A DNA stretch of 64,000 nt from Actinoplanes sp. L3-i22 (lineage in GTDB: Bacteria > Actinomycetota > Actinomycetes > Mycobacteriales > Micromonosporaceae). Of this stretch, positions 24,098 through 33,657 are shown one piece after another. The stretch spans positions 8,254,501 through 8,318,500 of the forward strand of contig NZ_AP024745.1 in assembly GCF_019704555.1 (NCBI RefSeq), read 5' to 3'. The first letter of the stretch is position 1, and each line of letters begins with the position of its first letter. The notes beneath the pieces are model-generated. The model did no database searches. It had not been told where the DNA came from and saw only the letters and a list, made by a program, of their open reading frames with translations. Position numbers and translations under genes: made by a program.

Positions 24098-26856
24098 ATG
24101 CCGCTGTGGTACGCCAGGACACCGCGGTTCACCGCGGTGATCGCCTTACGGGCGGTCTCCTTGACGCTGGGCGACGCCGCCGACGCCTCCCGGATCTGGC
24201 CGAGCAGGTCGAGCACCTGCCGCGCCCACCGGACGAAGTCCCCGGCCGGCATGTCCGCGTCGTAGTTGTGCCCGCTCGCCAGGACCTTGGCCAGCGGCTC
24301 GCCGCGCGCCCACCGGACCATCGGCCAGACGAAGCCCGGATCGGGCTCGCGGGTCAGGGTCAGGCCGTGCTCGCTCTCGTCGGCCGCGATCTCGCCCCAC
24401 AGCTTGGCGCAGGCGTCAACGGCCGCACTGATCGGGCCCTTCGGCACCGAGGCGCGGTCCTCCCCCTCGCGGCGGGACTCGTAGAGCACCATCGAGACCG
24501 CGGCGGCCAGCTCGTCCGGTGCCAGCCCGTCCCACACGCCCTGCCGGAGGCACTCGGCGACCAGCAGGTCCGCCTCGGACCAGATCCGGCCGAGCATCCG
24601 GCCGGACTCGGTGACCTCGCCGTCCGACGACAGGTAGCCCCGGGCCGCCAGCACCGCGCAGACCTGGTCGAACGTGCGGGCCAGCGAACCGGTGCGCCCG
24701 GACACCTTGTCCCGCAGCGCGTCGGTGTCGCGCTGCAGCCGGTGCCGCCGCTCGGCGAAGCGGGCATGATCCTCCCGCTCCGGGCAGGCGTGGCAGGGGT
24801 GCTGCCGCATCTGCACCTTGAGCAGGGCGATCTCGGCGTCCTCCCCCGGAGCGGCCTTGCTCCGGCCGCCACGGCGACGGTCCGGATGCCGGTCCAGCCC
24901 GGTCGCGCTGACCTCGGCGGCCAGGTCGCGGCGGGCGCCCGGGGAGCGGTGGTTGAAGTTCTTCGGGACGCGGACCCGGGTCAGCACCTCGACCTCGCCG
25001 CCGAAGTCGGCCGGGCTGACCCGGCCGGCCCAGCGGTCCTGGGTGAGCACCAGCGGGCGGGGCTCGCCGAACCCGCTGGCGGCCGGCTCGAGGACGACGG
25101 CCAGGCCGGCGCGACGGCCCTGCGGGACCCGGATCACGTCGCCGAGGCGGAGCCGGGCCAGCGAGTCGTTGGCGGCCGAGCGGCGCTGGTTGACCCCCTG
25201 CCGGGCCATCGACTTCTCCCGGTCGGCGATCGCGATGCGAATCCCGAAATACTCGTCGAAGTCGCCGTGGTGGCAGGCGCCGTCGTCACCGTACGTCTGC
25301 ATGGTCTCGACGTTGCGCTGGACCTGGCGGGCCAGCCCGACCACCGACCGGTCCGCCTGGAACTGGGCGAAGGACGACTCCAGCAGCGCGCGGGACTTCT
25401 CCGCGCCGACCGAGCCGACCAGGTTGACCGCCATGTTGTACGACGGCCGGAACGACGACCGCAACGGATAGGTCCGCGTGGAGGCCAGGCCGGCCACGTG
25501 CCGCGGGTCCACCTCGGGGCTCCAGAGCACCACGGCGTGGCCCTCGACGTCGATGCCGCGGCGGCCGGCGCGGCCGGTCAGCTGCGTGTACTCCCCCGGG
25601 GTCAGGTCGACGTGGGCCTCGCCGTTGAACTTGACCAGGCGCTCCAGCACCACGCAGCGGGCCGGCATGTTGATCCCCAGCGCCAGCGTCTCGGTCGCGA
25701 AGACCGCCTTGACCAGGCCGTTGACGAAGCACTCCTCGACCGCCTCCTTGAAGGCGGGGAGCATGCCGGCGTGGTGCGCGGCGACGCCCCGCTCCAGGCC
25801 GTCGAGCCACTCCCAGTAACCCAGCACCGACAGGTCCTCGGCGGGAATGTTCGCCACCTTGGCCTGGGCGATCCGGCGGATCTCGGCGCGCTCCTCCGGG
25901 TCGGTGAGCCGCAGGCCGGCGCCGAGGCACTGCTGGACGGCGGCGTCACAGCCGGCGCGACTGAAGATGAACAGGATCGCCGGCAGCAGCCCGGTCCGCT
26001 CCAGCCGGTCGACCACCTCGGCGCGCGGCGGCGGCTGCCAGCGCTTGCTCCGGCCGCCGCGCCCGTTGTTCCACCCGCCGGTGCTGGCGCCCATCTCCAG
26101 GCGGCGCTCCATCTCCCGGGAGTAGCGCAGCAGCTCGGGGTGGACGTCGTGCTTCTTCGCCGCGTCGGCGTCGTGGAACAGGTCGAACATCCGCCGGCCG
26201 ACCAGCATGTGCTGCCAGAGCGGGACCGGCCGGTGCTCGCTGACCACCACCTCGGTCTCGCCGCGGACAGTGACCAGCCAGTCGGCGAACTCCTCGTAGT
26301 TGCTCACCGTGGCGGAGAGCGAGACCAGCGTCACCGAGGACGGGAGGTGGATGATCACCTCTTCCCAGACCGCGCCGCGGAACCGGTCGGCCAGGTAGTG
26401 CACCTCGTCCATCACCACATAGGCGAGGTTCTTCAGCTGGGTGGAGCCCGAGTAGAGCATGTTGCGGAGCACCTCGGTGGTCATCACGACCACGGGCGCG
26501 TCCGCGTTGATCACGTTGTCACCGGTGAGCAGGCCGACCTTGTCGGCACCGTACCGAGCGACGAGATCGTGGAACTTCTGGTTGGAGAGCGCCTTGATCG
26601 GCGTCGTGTAGAAGCACTTGCGCTCCCCCGAGCGCAACGCCAGGTGCACCGCGAACTCGCCGACCACGGTCTTGCCGGCGCCGGTCGGGGCGCAGACGAG
26701 GACGCCGTTGCCGCGCTCCAGCACCTCGCAGGCCGAACGCTGGAAATCGTCCAGGTCGAAGCCCACGTCGAGCATGAAGTCGTCGAGCGCCGGGAACTCG
26801 GCGACCCGCGCCGCCCGCCGCTGTGATTCCGCATACCGTTCGGCGGGACTAGTCAT
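24094..26856 (-). CDS. helY: HelY-type Ski2/Mtr4-like DEAD/DEAH RNA helicase
   Basis: A 920-residue superfamily-2 helicase. Motif I is PTGAGKT (residues 57-63), Ia TTPIKALSNQKF, II DEVH, III SLSATVSN and VI QLTGRAGRRG; a long C-terminal DSHCT-like helical domain carries a CHACPEREDH cluster. It belongs to the Ski2-like family that unwinds structured RNA. In actinobacteria helY sits near tatC/tatA and the pafBC genes, as here. ATG at 26856 (MTSPAERY) is preferred to an upstream start because it gives the common N-terminus. Confidence 0.93.
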   Translation of the reverse strand: MTSPAERYAESQRRAARVAEFPALDDFMLDVGFDLDDFQRSACEVLERGNGVLVCAPTGAGKTVVGEFAVHLALRSGERKCFYTTPIKALSNQKFHDLVARYGADKVGLLTGDNVINADAPVVVMTTEVLRNMLYSGSTQLKNLAYVVMDEVHYLADRFRGAVWEEVIIHLPSSVTLVSLSATVSNYEEFADWLVTVRGETEVVVSEHRPVPLWQHMLVGRRMFDLFHDADAAKKHDVHPELLRYSREMERRLEMGASTGGWNNGRGGRSKRWQPPPRAEVVDRLERTGLLPAILFIFSRAGCDAAVQQCLGAGLRLTDPEERAEIRRIAQAKVANIPAEDLSVLGYWEWLDGLERGVAAHHAGMLPAFKEAVEECFVNGLVKAVFATETLALGINMPARCVVLERLVKFNGEAHVDLTPGEYTQLTGRAGRRGIDVEGHAVVLWSPEVDPRHVAGLASTRTYPLRSSFRPSYNMAVNLVGSVGAEKSRALLESSFAQFQADRSVVGLARQVQRNVETMQTYGDDGACHHGDFDEYFGIRIAIADREKSMARQGVNQRRSAANDSLARLRLGDVIRVPQGRRAGLAVVLEPAASGFGEPRPLVLTQDRWAGRVSPADFGGEVEVLTRVRVPKNFNHRSPGARRDLAAEVSATGLDRHPDRRRGGRSKAAPGEDAEIALLKVQMRQHPCHACPEREDHARFAERRHRLQRDTDALRDKVSGRTGSLARTFDQVCAVLAARGYLSSDGEVTESGRMLGRIWSEADLLVAECLRQGVWDGLAPDELAAAVSMVLYESRREGEDRASVPKGPISAAVDACAKLWGEIAADESEHGLTLTREPDPGFVWPMVRWARGEPLAKVLASGHNYDADMPAGDFVRWARQVLDLLGQIREASAASPSVKETARKAITAVNRGVLAYHSGM

Positions 26857-26942
26857 GAACACCAGGCTAGTGCGCGGGTATGACAATTTGCGACACGGTA
26901 GTGGCCGTCAGGAAGCAAACCGGGCATCGGTAAGGTGCACGA

Positions 26943-27668
26943 GTGCCGCAGACCACCGAACCTCCCCAGTCCGCGCGGCCCGTGGAAGCCGTGTTGTTCG
27001 ACTTCCACGGCACTCTGGCCCAGGTGGAGGACCCGCTGACCTGGGTTCTGGCCGCCGCCGCGGCCTGCGGCGCCGAGCTCGACCGGGGGAAGGCCACGAT
27101 CCTGGCCGACCGCCTGGTCACCGCCGGCCGGGCCGGGGGCCCGCTGCCGCACCGGGTGCCGCCGCAGTTGGCCGAGCACTGGGCCGACCGGGATCTCTAC
27201 GAGCACAGTCACCGGGCCGCGTACACCGGGCTGGCGTCGACGGTGCACACCGACGTCGAGGGGCTGGCCGACGCGCTCTACGAGCGGTTGCTGGGGCCCG
27301 ACGGCTGGGTGCCGTATTCGGACACCGAGCCCACGCTGCGCAAACTGCACGACGCCGGGATCAAGGTCGCCGTGGTCAGCAACATCGGGTTCGACATCCG
27401 GCCGCACTTCGCCCACTGGGGGCTGGACGGGCTGGTCGACGCGTTCGCGCTGAGCTACGAGGTGGGCCGGACGAAACCGGACCCGGCGATCTTCCTGCGC
27501 GCCTGCGGCATGATCGGTGCTGATCCGGAACGGACGCTGATGGTGGGTGACTCGGCCGCGGACGCGGGTGCGGTCAAGGCCGGCTGCGCCGCCCTCGTCC
27601 TGCCGGCCGCCGAGCCGGGCCGCCACAACGGGCTGGGCGCCACGCTCGCCCTCACCGGCAGCGTCTAG
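26943..27668 (+). CDS. HAD-superfamily hydrolase
   Basis: A 241-residue HAD phosphatase. Motif I is DFHGT (nucleophile Asp; the second Asp of DxD is His), motif II VVSN, motif III Lys in GRTKPDP and motif IV VGDSAADAG. Replacement of the acid/base Asp by His is unusual for a phosphatase and may alter chemistry toward a slow phosphatase or dehalogenase-like function. GTG start, 86 bp from the divergent helY. It ends where the small minus-strand gene ends. Confidence 0.88.
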   Translation: MPQTTEPPQSARPVEAVLFDFHGTLAQVEDPLTWVLAAAAACGAELDRGKATILADRLVTAGRAGGPLPHRVPPQLAEHWADRDLYEHSHRAAYTGLASTVHTDVEGLADALYERLLGPDGWVPYSDTEPTLRKLHDAGIKVAVVSNIGFDIRPHFAHWGLDGLVDAFALSYEVGRTKPDPAIFLRACGMIGADPERTLMVGDSAADAGAVKAGCAALVLPAAEPGRHNGLGATLALTGSV

Positions 27669-27869
27669 TCACATGTAGCGGTCGAGGACCGTGCCCCGGC
27701 GGACGCTCTTGCCGGCCGCGGTCGGCGCGGTGCCCGACTTCTCGGCGCCGTCCGGGTTGCTGGTGGCCGCGTCCGCGATCGCCTTGAACGCCTGGCGGGC
27801 GTTGCCGAAGACCGAGGTCGCCAGGGAGGACATCGAGGACGTGTTCGCTGAGACCGTGTTCATCGCCAT
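27669..27869 (-). CDS. Small hypothetical protein
   Basis: A 66-residue frame with a Ser/Thr-rich N-terminus, a short helix (FGNARQAFKAIADAATSN) and a basic C-terminus (KSVRRGTVLDRYM). The start has GAGGG just upstream. It abuts the convergent HAD gene with no gap. I do not recognise it, and a chance frame cannot be excluded. Confidence 0.5.
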   Translation of the reverse strand: MAMNTVSANTSSMSSLATSVFGNARQAFKAIADAATSNPDGAEKSGTAPTAAGKSVRRGTVLDRYM

Positions 27870-27911
27870 GCCCTCAGATTCGGACCGTTCCCGCGGGAAC
27901 TGACCCCGGAG

Positions 27912-28811
27912 TCAGAGGAGCAACCGGATCGCACCCGGCACAACTTTCAAGTCGAGCGGCAGCGGGCCGAGCCGCTCCCCGTCCGCGTAGCCGATGATCC
28001 CCTCGGCATGGACCCGCACCCGCCGGGCGCGCAGCACGTGGACCCGCGGATCGGTGACGTGCGTGCCCAGGCGCAGGCGCGGTTTGAGCCGGGCCAGCCC
28101 GCCACGCCCGAGCCCACCGGCCCAGATCACGTCGAGCAGCCCGTCGGCCGGGTCGGCGTCGGGCAGGATCCGCATCCCGCCGCCGTAGCTGGCCGCGTTC
28201 CCGACGGCGACGATCTCGGCCGCGACGGTCCGCGTCTCGCCGTCGATCTCCAGCGTGTAGACCCGCTCCCGGAGCCGGGCCAGCTCCAGCGCGATCGCGA
28301 GATCGTACCGGCGCGGGCCGCGGGGCCGGACCATCCGGTTGGCGCGCTCGTTGACCAGGGCGTCGAACCCGGCGGCGAGCACGGCACAGAACCAGCGCTC
28401 CCGCCCGGCGGCGTCCGCCGCCAGCACGGCGTCGAACCGGTGGTCCCGGTCCGCGGCCAGGGCCGCGGTGATCCCGGCTGCGGCTTCGAGCGGATCCGGG
28501 GGTACGCCCACCGCGCTCGCGAAGTCGTTCCCGGTGCCCGCCGCGACCACCCCGAACCCGACCGGCCGCCCCGCCGCGGCCTGGAGCGCCCGGTGCACGG
28601 TCCCGTCCCCGCCGACCGCGACCAGCGCCACCGCCCCGTCCGCGACGGCCCGGTGACAGGCCTGCTCGGCGGCCACGCCGGTGTCGGCCGCCAGCAGCCG
28701 CACCGGATGCCCGGCCGCGCCGAGCGCCTGCAACACCCCGGGAAGCAAACCGCGGTGCCGGCCGCGCCCCGCGAGGGGGTTGGCCAGCACCGCGATGAAG
28801 TCGCTCGTCAC
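27912..28811 (-). CDS. Diacylglycerol/lipid kinase family protein
   Basis: A 299-residue DAGK-catalytic-type protein that transfers phosphate from ATP to a lipid hydroxyl. It shows the family motifs ANPLAGRG, AVGGDGTVHRAL (GGDGT nucleotide site) and GTGNDFA, then a C-terminal beta domain with VAVGNAASYGGGMRILPDADP. Lipid substrates (diacylglycerol, sphingosine-like or undecaprenol-like) cannot be separated by sequence. It is 50 bp upstream, in the same orientation, of nothing in an operon except possibly the small gene after it. Confidence 0.9.
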   Translation of the reverse strand: MTSDFIAVLANPLAGRGRHRGLLPGVLQALGAAGHPVRLLAADTGVAAEQACHRAVADGAVALVAVGGDGTVHRALQAAAGRPVGFGVVAAGTGNDFASAVGVPPDPLEAAAGITAALAADRDHRFDAVLAADAAGRERWFCAVLAAGFDALVNERANRMVRPRGPRRYDLAIALELARLRERVYTLEIDGETRTVAAEIVAVGNAASYGGGMRILPDADPADGLLDVIWAGGLGRGGLARLKPRLRLGTHVTDPRVHVLRARRVRVHAEGIIGYADGERLGPLPLDLKVVPGAIRLLL

Positions 28812-28861
28812 AGCCGCAGACTGTAACCGGAGTCACAGCGGCGGCGTCAGCGGGCTGTCTA

Positions 28862-29830
28862 TCAGGTCATGTCGTCGAATCGGCGCTCGATGGGTCGGGG
28901 ACCGTCGACCGGGGTGGGGCCGTCGACCGGAACAGGGGCGGAGATCGGGTCGGAAGCGCCGACCGGGACCCGCTCCTCCTCGAGCGTGGAGATCTCGTCG
29001 TCGTCGAGACCCGCGTAGATCTCCTTGCCGACGCCCTTGCGCTTGTCGTTCAGGTACGCGACGCCGACCGCCACGAAGTACAGGAACGCCATGCAGGAGG
29101 CCAGCAGGGCCATGCCGAACGGACCCGGGTCCGGAGTGGCGACCGCGGCGAACGCGAAGCACAGGAACACCACGGCACGCCACCAGCTGAGCAGGCGCTT
29201 GGCCGTGACCACGCCGGTGAAGTTCAGCATCAGCAGGATCAGCGGGAACTCGAACGCCACCCCGAACAGCAGGATCATCGTGGTGACGAACCCGATGTAC
29301 GCGGTGACCTCGAGCTGCTGGGAGCCCTGCAGGACGCCCGCGTCCATGATGAACTGCAGGCTGTGCTGGACCACGAAGTAGGCCAGGATCGCGCCGCCGG
29401 CGAACAGCGGGGCCGCGATGCCGACGAACACGTACGCCCACTTGCGCTCGTGGCGGTGCAGACCGGGCGCGATGAAGGCCCAGAGCTGGTACAGCCAGAC
29501 CGGCGCGCCCAGGATCAGGCCCACCCACAGCGCGATCTTCAGCTTGATGATCAGGCCGTCGGTCGCGGCGAGCGTCAGGTACTTGCATTCCCGAACGCCG
29601 TGGACGTTCAGCACCCAGGACGTCTCGAGGTTGCAGTACGGCCCGCTGAGCAGGTCGAACACCCAGTCGGAGACGATGAACCCGACGATCAGGCCGACCA
29701 CGACACCGATCGACGCGATGAAGAGCCGGTTCCGCAGCTCCCGGACGTGCTCGATGAGCGTCATCGAGCCGTCCGAGGCCTGCTCGAACTTGCTGGGCCC
29801 CTTGTTACGGCGCAGGCTCAGGGCTGCCAT
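28862..29830 (-). CDS. tatC: Twin-arginine translocase subunit TatC
   Basis: A 322-residue polytopic membrane protein with six hydrophobic segments. Signature regions are MTLIEHVRELRNRLF near the N-terminus and APVWLYQLWAFIAPGLHRHER before helix 3. TatC binds the RR signal peptide and recruits TatA to export folded proteins. The C-terminal tail of about 65 residues is acidic and Pro/Val/Asp repeat-like (PVPVDGPTPVDGPRP), longer than in many homologues. The gene follows tatA by 9 bp. Confidence 0.96.
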   Translation of the reverse strand: MAALSLRRNKGPSKFEQASDGSMTLIEHVRELRNRLFIASIGVVVGLIVGFIVSDWVFDLLSGPYCNLETSWVLNVHGVRECKYLTLAATDGLIIKLKIALWVGLILGAPVWLYQLWAFIAPGLHRHERKWAYVFVGIAAPLFAGGAILAYFVVQHSLQFIMDAGVLQGSQQLEVTAYIGFVTTMILLFGVAFEFPLILLMLNFTGVVTAKRLLSWWRAVVFLCFAFAAVATPDPGPFGMALLASCMAFLYFVAVGVAYLNDKRKGVGKEIYAGLDDDEISTLEEERVPVGASDPISAPVPVDGPTPVDGPRPIERRFDDMT

Positions 29831-29839
29831 CGGCCCGGG

Positions 29840-30199
29840 TCAGCGGTCGTTGGTGCGCTGCACCGGGTCCACGTACGGCTGGGCCGGGGGCTGCTGCGGC
29901 TGCTGGTAGCCCGGCTGCGGCTGCTGCTGGTAACCCTGCGGCGGCTGCTGCTGGTAACCGGGCTGCTGGTAACCGGGCTGCGGCACGTCACCCTGCAGCG
30001 GCTGGCGCGAGTACTGCGCGTCGGCCTTCTCCGCCAGGTTTTCGTTGTTGTTGTCGTCGACGAGACCCTTGGTCTCGGCCTTGATGATCCGCAACGAGCG
30101 CCCGAGGGAACGCGCCGCGTCCGGCAGCCGCTTCGCGCCGAAGAGCAGCACGAGGACAACGACGAGCAAGATGATGTGCCATGGCTTGAGGGCGCCCAT
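29840..30199 (-). CDS. tatA: Twin-arginine translocase subunit TatA
   Basis: A 119-residue protein with one N-terminal membrane helix ([20 protein letters not shown]), the hinge FGAKRLPD and an amphipathic helix ([15 protein letters not shown]), as in TatA. The C-terminal tail has repeated PGYQQ/PQGYQQQ units, a low-complexity extension common in actinobacterial TatA. It forms the Tat pore with TatC encoded next to it. A 136-bp gap upstream separates it from the small membrane protein gene and probably holds the promoter. Confidence 0.95.
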   Translation of the reverse strand: MGALKPWHIILLVVVLVLLFGAKRLPDAARSLGRSLRIIKAETKGLVDDNNNENLAEKADAQYSRQPLQGDVPQPGYQQPGYQQQPPQGYQQQPQPGYQQPQQPPAQPYVDPVQRTNDR

Positions 30200-30335
30200 G
30201 GGGAGACTCCAGTCGGTCGGATCAGGTTGCGGGGTCCATCGTACGTGTCAATTCCGGCGATGTTGCACCCAGGAAGCTGCGAGATTCTGATGGATCCCGA
30301 TTACATCCCGGACAACGGGCTATGAACGACGCAGT

Positions 30336-30584
30336 TCACTTGCCGAGGCCGGCTTTGATCTGTTCCACCTGCTCCTGAGCCTGCTCCGCACGCTGTTGCA
30401 GGCCCAGCACGGTCTGTTCCAGCTTGGCGGCGCCGGCCTGCAGGCGCATCGCCTCCTCCTGCCGGCGCTGCAGCCTTCCGGCCGCCCGGCGCAGGACGGA
30501 CAACCGGCCGAGCAGCCGAACGGCGGCCGTGACCAGGACGATCAGCGCGATCGCCACGACGGCGATCCAGACCCACATCAGCAC
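30336..30584 (-). CDS. Small membrane protein with coiled-coil tail
   Basis: An 82-residue protein with one N-terminal membrane helix (WIAVVAIALIVLVTAAVRLL) followed by a charged coiled-coil (RRQEEAMRLQAGAAKLEQTV ... AQEQVEQIKAGLGK). It lies between pafC and tatA, a position where actinobacteria often carry such a gene. The function is unknown; a membrane-anchored helical tether is all the sequence shows. ATG at 30578 is an alternative start. Confidence 0.8.
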   Translation of the reverse strand: MLMWVWIAVVAIALIVLVTAAVRLLGRLSVLRRAAGRLQRRQEEAMRLQAGAAKLEQTVLGLQQRAEQAQEQVEQIKAGLGK

Positions 30585-30594
30585 GGGCGCAACC

Positions 30595-31578
30595 CTATCG
30601 GCCGGTCGCCGGGTCCGCAGCGAGCGGCTGCGGCGCGGCGTACTGGTCGAGGGCCGCGTGGGCCGCGTCGCGGATCTGCTCGACCAGGTCCTGCGGGCCG
30701 ACGACGGTCACGTCCGGGCGGCCGACCAGGAAGCGCCGCGCCCACACCAGGTCGGTGACCCGCATCGTGACCAGCCACTCCCCCGGCTCCTTGACCACCT
30801 GCTCGACCGGGTAGTACTCGGTGATCCAGCGGCCGCCACGGCCCACCCGCAGGGTGATCAGGGGCAGCTCCGGGCCGGGCCGGAAGACGCCGTCGCTGAC
30901 GTCGTGCGGGACCGCCTCGGCCGGCGGCCGGGACGGCTCGTCGAGCTGGGTGAACGCGTCGATCCGGTCGATCCGGAACAGCCGGGTCCCCTCGGCGCGG
31001 CGGCACCACGCCTCCAGGTAGGCGAACGTGCCGACGGTCAGCATCCGCATCGGGTCGACGACCCGCTCGGTGGTCTCGTCCCGGGCGGCGGTGTAGTACG
31101 TCAGCCGCAGCGCGTTGCCGGAGTCCACCGCGGCCCGGACCTTGGTGAGTTTCTCCTGGTTGGCCGGGAGCTTCACGGCGACCGGGGCGTCGGCCAGGTC
31201 ACCGGCCGCGCTCTCGATCTTCACCAGGGCCCGCTCGATCGAGTCCCGCGAGCCGATGCCGGGCGTCTCGGCGAGCATCCGCAGCGCCACCACCAGGGCG
31301 AGCGCCTCGTCCGGGTTGAGCCGCAGCGGCTTGTCGATGCCGGCGTCGTGGCTGATCGTCACCCGGTCGCCGTCGAACGCCATGTCGATCAGGTCGCCCG
31401 GCCCGTAGCCGGGCAGCCCGCACACCCAGAGCAGCTCCAGGTCCTCGCGCAGCTGCTTCTCGGTGACGTCCAGGTCGGCGGCGGCCTCGGCGATCAGGAT
31501 GCCGGGGCGGGCCAGCAGGTACGGCACCAGGTTCAGCAGCCGTCCGAGCCGGTCGGCGGAGGTGCGCGGCGAGGTCAC
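30595..31578 (-). CDS. pafC: WYL-domain regulator PafC
   Basis: A 327-residue DNA-damage response activator subunit. The N-terminal HTH region (DRLGRLLNLVPYLLARPGIL, VTEKQLREDLELLWVCGLPGY) precedes a WYL domain (LRLTYYTAARDETTERVVDP, YLEAWCRRAEGTRLFRIDRI) and a WCX-like C-terminus. PafB and PafC act as a pair in RecA-independent induction of DNA repair genes in mycobacteria. The GTG start overlaps the pafB stop (GTGA), so the pair is made in equal amounts. Confidence 0.93.
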   Translation of the reverse strand: MTSPRTSADRLGRLLNLVPYLLARPGILIAEAAADLDVTEKQLREDLELLWVCGLPGYGPGDLIDMAFDGDRVTISHDAGIDKPLRLNPDEALALVVALRMLAETPGIGSRDSIERALVKIESAAGDLADAPVAVKLPANQEKLTKVRAAVDSGNALRLTYYTAARDETTERVVDPMRMLTVGTFAYLEAWCRRAEGTRLFRIDRIDAFTQLDEPSRPPAEAVPHDVSDGVFRPGPELPLITLRVGRGGRWITEYYPVEQVVKEPGEWLVTMRVTDLVWARRFLVGRPDVTVVGPQDLVEQIRDAAHAALDQYAAPQPLAADPATGR

Positions 31579-32570
31579 GACGCCACCGCCGGGGCGGCCG
31601 CGTCGTACCGGGCGGTGAGCTCCTTGAGGTGCTGGATGACCGCGTCCCGGAGCTCCGGGGGACCGTCCGCGCGGGCGTCCGGGCCGTACCCGGCGATCCG
31701 CGCGGCGAGCCAGTCCGGATCGCCGTACGAAATAATCAGTTTGTCGGTTTCCTCGCCGATGATCACCTCGCCGGCCAGGCGGCGCAGACCGGCGGCGCGC
31801 CCGTGCCGGACGGTGACCGTCGCGCGGCCGTTGCGGGCGATCGGCCCGGAGCTGTGCGCCACGTGCTTGATCAGGTCGACGTCGGCGGGCGGGGTGAACG
31901 CCTCCGGGCGGCCGACCGCGCGGACGTCGCCGACGATCCGGGAGAGCCGGAAGCAGCGCGCGGCGATGCGGTCCTTGTCGTGGCCGACCACGTACCACCG
32001 GCCGCGCCAGCAGACCACGCCCCACGGCTCCAGGCGGCGGGCGCTGGGCTCGTCGACCTCGGGCACCCGGTACTTGAAGCTGACCGCGCGGCGGTCGCGG
32101 GCGGCCGAGGTCAGCGGGCCGAACGCCGGGTCGACCGTGACCACCGGCTCCACCCCGAGGGTGGCCTGCGGATCCACCTCGACGCCGGCGGCGCGCAGCT
32201 TGGCCAGCCCGGACGACGCGGCGGCGGCCAGGCCGGCGTGCTGCCAGAGCCGGGCGGCGATGCCGACCGCGGCCGCCTCGTCCGGCTCGAGCAGGATGTC
32301 GGGCAGCGCGTACTCCCGCTGGGCGATGCGGTAGCCCGGTTCCTGGTCGAAGATGCTGGCGGTCCCGGTCTCCAGCGGAACGCCCAGCTCACGGAGCTCG
32401 GCCTTGTCCCGCTCGAACTTGCGCTGGAAGGCTTCGTGGTCCCGGGGATCCTCGGGGTCGTGCTCGTAACCGGGCACGGTCGCGGCGATCTGCGCGGCGG
32501 TCAGGAACCGTCGCGTGGACAGCAGGCAGATCACCAGGTTCACCAGGCGCTCGGTACGAGTGCGCGACAC
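31575..32570 (-). CDS. pafB: WYL-domain regulator PafB
   Basis: A 331-residue partner of PafC with HTH (ERLVNLVICLLSTRRFLTAA), WYL domain (AVSFKYRVPEVDEPSARRLE, WRGRWYVVGHDKDRIAARCF) and C-terminal WCX region. The GTG at 32570 gives the conserved family start (SRTRTERLVNL); the frame is open upstream but reads across the divergent CDF gene. In M. tuberculosis pafB and pafC follow pafA; here pafA lies 5 kb away with other genes in between. Confidence 0.93.
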   Translation of the reverse strand: MSRTRTERLVNLVICLLSTRRFLTAAQIAATVPGYEHDPEDPRDHEAFQRKFERDKAELRELGVPLETGTASIFDQEPGYRIAQREYALPDILLEPDEAAAVGIAARLWQHAGLAAAASSGLAKLRAAGVEVDPQATLGVEPVVTVDPAFGPLTSAARDRRAVSFKYRVPEVDEPSARRLEPWGVVCWRGRWYVVGHDKDRIAARCFRLSRIVGDVRAVGRPEAFTPPADVDLIKHVAHSSGPIARNGRATVTVRHGRAAGLRRLAGEVIIGEETDKLIISYGDPDWLAARIAGYGPDARADGPPELRDAVIQHLKELTARYDAAAPAVAS

Positions 32571-32630
32571 GACAGGAAACCTAGCAGCCCGGGTGTCCCG
32601 ACCGTTATTCGTGACCGCCGGTGGGGAACG

Positions 32631-33647
32631 ATGGCCGTCGTGACCATCGCGCCAGAACCCGAGACCGCACCCACCGGACTGCCCGACACCGGACCCCGCG
32701 CCGAGACCGACAGCGTCGGCACCGTCCTCCTGGCGCTGCTCGCGAACCTGGTCATCGCGGTGGCGAAGCTCTTCGCCGGCCTGCTCTCCGGCTCCGCGGC
32801 GATGCTCTCCGAGGCCGCCCACTCGTTCGCCGACACGATCACCGAGATCTTCCTCTACGTCGCGTTGCGCCGAGGAGGAAAACCGGCGGACGAGGAACAC
32901 CCGTTCGGGTACGGCAAGGAGAGCTACGTCTGGGCGTTCATCGCCGCCCTGTTCACGTTCGTCGGCGGCGCCGGGTTCTCGATCTACCACGGCGTGGCGA
33001 CGATCATCAGCGGCGCGGGGGCCGGGGAGTACCTGTGGTCGTACATCGTCCTCGCGGTCTCCTTCGTCGCCGAGGGCACCTCGTTCATGCGGGCCCGCCG
33101 CCAGGTCCACGACCAGTCCCGGCGCTGGAACATCACCGCCTCCCGGTTCCTCCGGCTCACCCCGGACACCACCGTCAAGGCGGTCTTCTTCGAGGACGCG
33201 GCCGCCCTGATCGGCCTGGTCGTCGCGGCCGCCGGGCTCGGCCTGACCCAGCTCACCGGCCAGGAGATCTGGGACGGCGCGGCCTCGATCGTGATCGGCC
33301 TGCTCCTGCTGGTGGTCGCGTTCGTGCTGGCCCGGGCGAACGTGACGCTGCTGGTCGGCCGGGCGGTGCCGCGCCGGATCCACAACCAGATCGCCGCCGA
33401 CCTGCGGTCCATCCCGGTGGTCACCGGGGTGCCGACGCTGCTGACCATGCAGATCGGGCCGGGCGACATCCTGGTCGCGGCGAAGGTCGACTTCGACGAC
33501 GAGGCGAACGGCAAGGAGATCGAGTCCGCCTCCGACGACGCCGAGCGGCGGCTGAAGGAGCGGTTCCCGGAGATCCGGTACGTGTTCCTCGACCCCACCC
33601 GCGGCGAGCCGGGACGCGATCACATCGACGGCGGCGTGGACCGATAG
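32631..33647 (+). CDS. Cation diffusion facilitator (CDF) metal exporter
   Basis: A 338-residue CDF transporter with six membrane segments. Helix 2 carries SEAAHSFADT, the site where CDF proteins place metal-binding His/Asp (H/D-x-x-x-D), and the HPFGYGKE motif follows. Helix 5 has FFEDAAALIGL with Glu-Asp. A C-terminal cytoplasmic ferredoxin-like domain (DILVAAKVDFDDEANGKEI) ends the protein. It exports divalent metal (Zn/Fe/Mn not distinguishable) by proton antiport. It is divergent from pafB. Confidence 0.92.
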   Translation: MAVVTIAPEPETAPTGLPDTGPRAETDSVGTVLLALLANLVIAVAKLFAGLLSGSAAMLSEAAHSFADTITEIFLYVALRRGGKPADEEHPFGYGKESYVWAFIAALFTFVGGAGFSIYHGVATIISGAGAGEYLWSYIVLAVSFVAEGTSFMRARRQVHDQSRRWNITASRFLRLTPDTTVKAVFFEDAAALIGLVVAAAGLGLTQLTGQEIWDGAASIVIGLLLLVVAFVLARANVTLLVGRAVPRRIHNQIAADLRSIPVVTGVPTLLTMQIGPGDILVAAKVDFDDEANGKEIESASDDAERRLKERFPEIRYVFLDPTRGEPGRDHIDGGVDR

Positions 33648-33657
33648 TGTCCGGTTC

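Noticed and set aside
24106..26826. 906-residue open frame on the + strand
   Set aside because: It lies opposite helY, which has all helicase motifs; the + frame is Arg/Gly/Pro-rich shadow coding caused by high GC.
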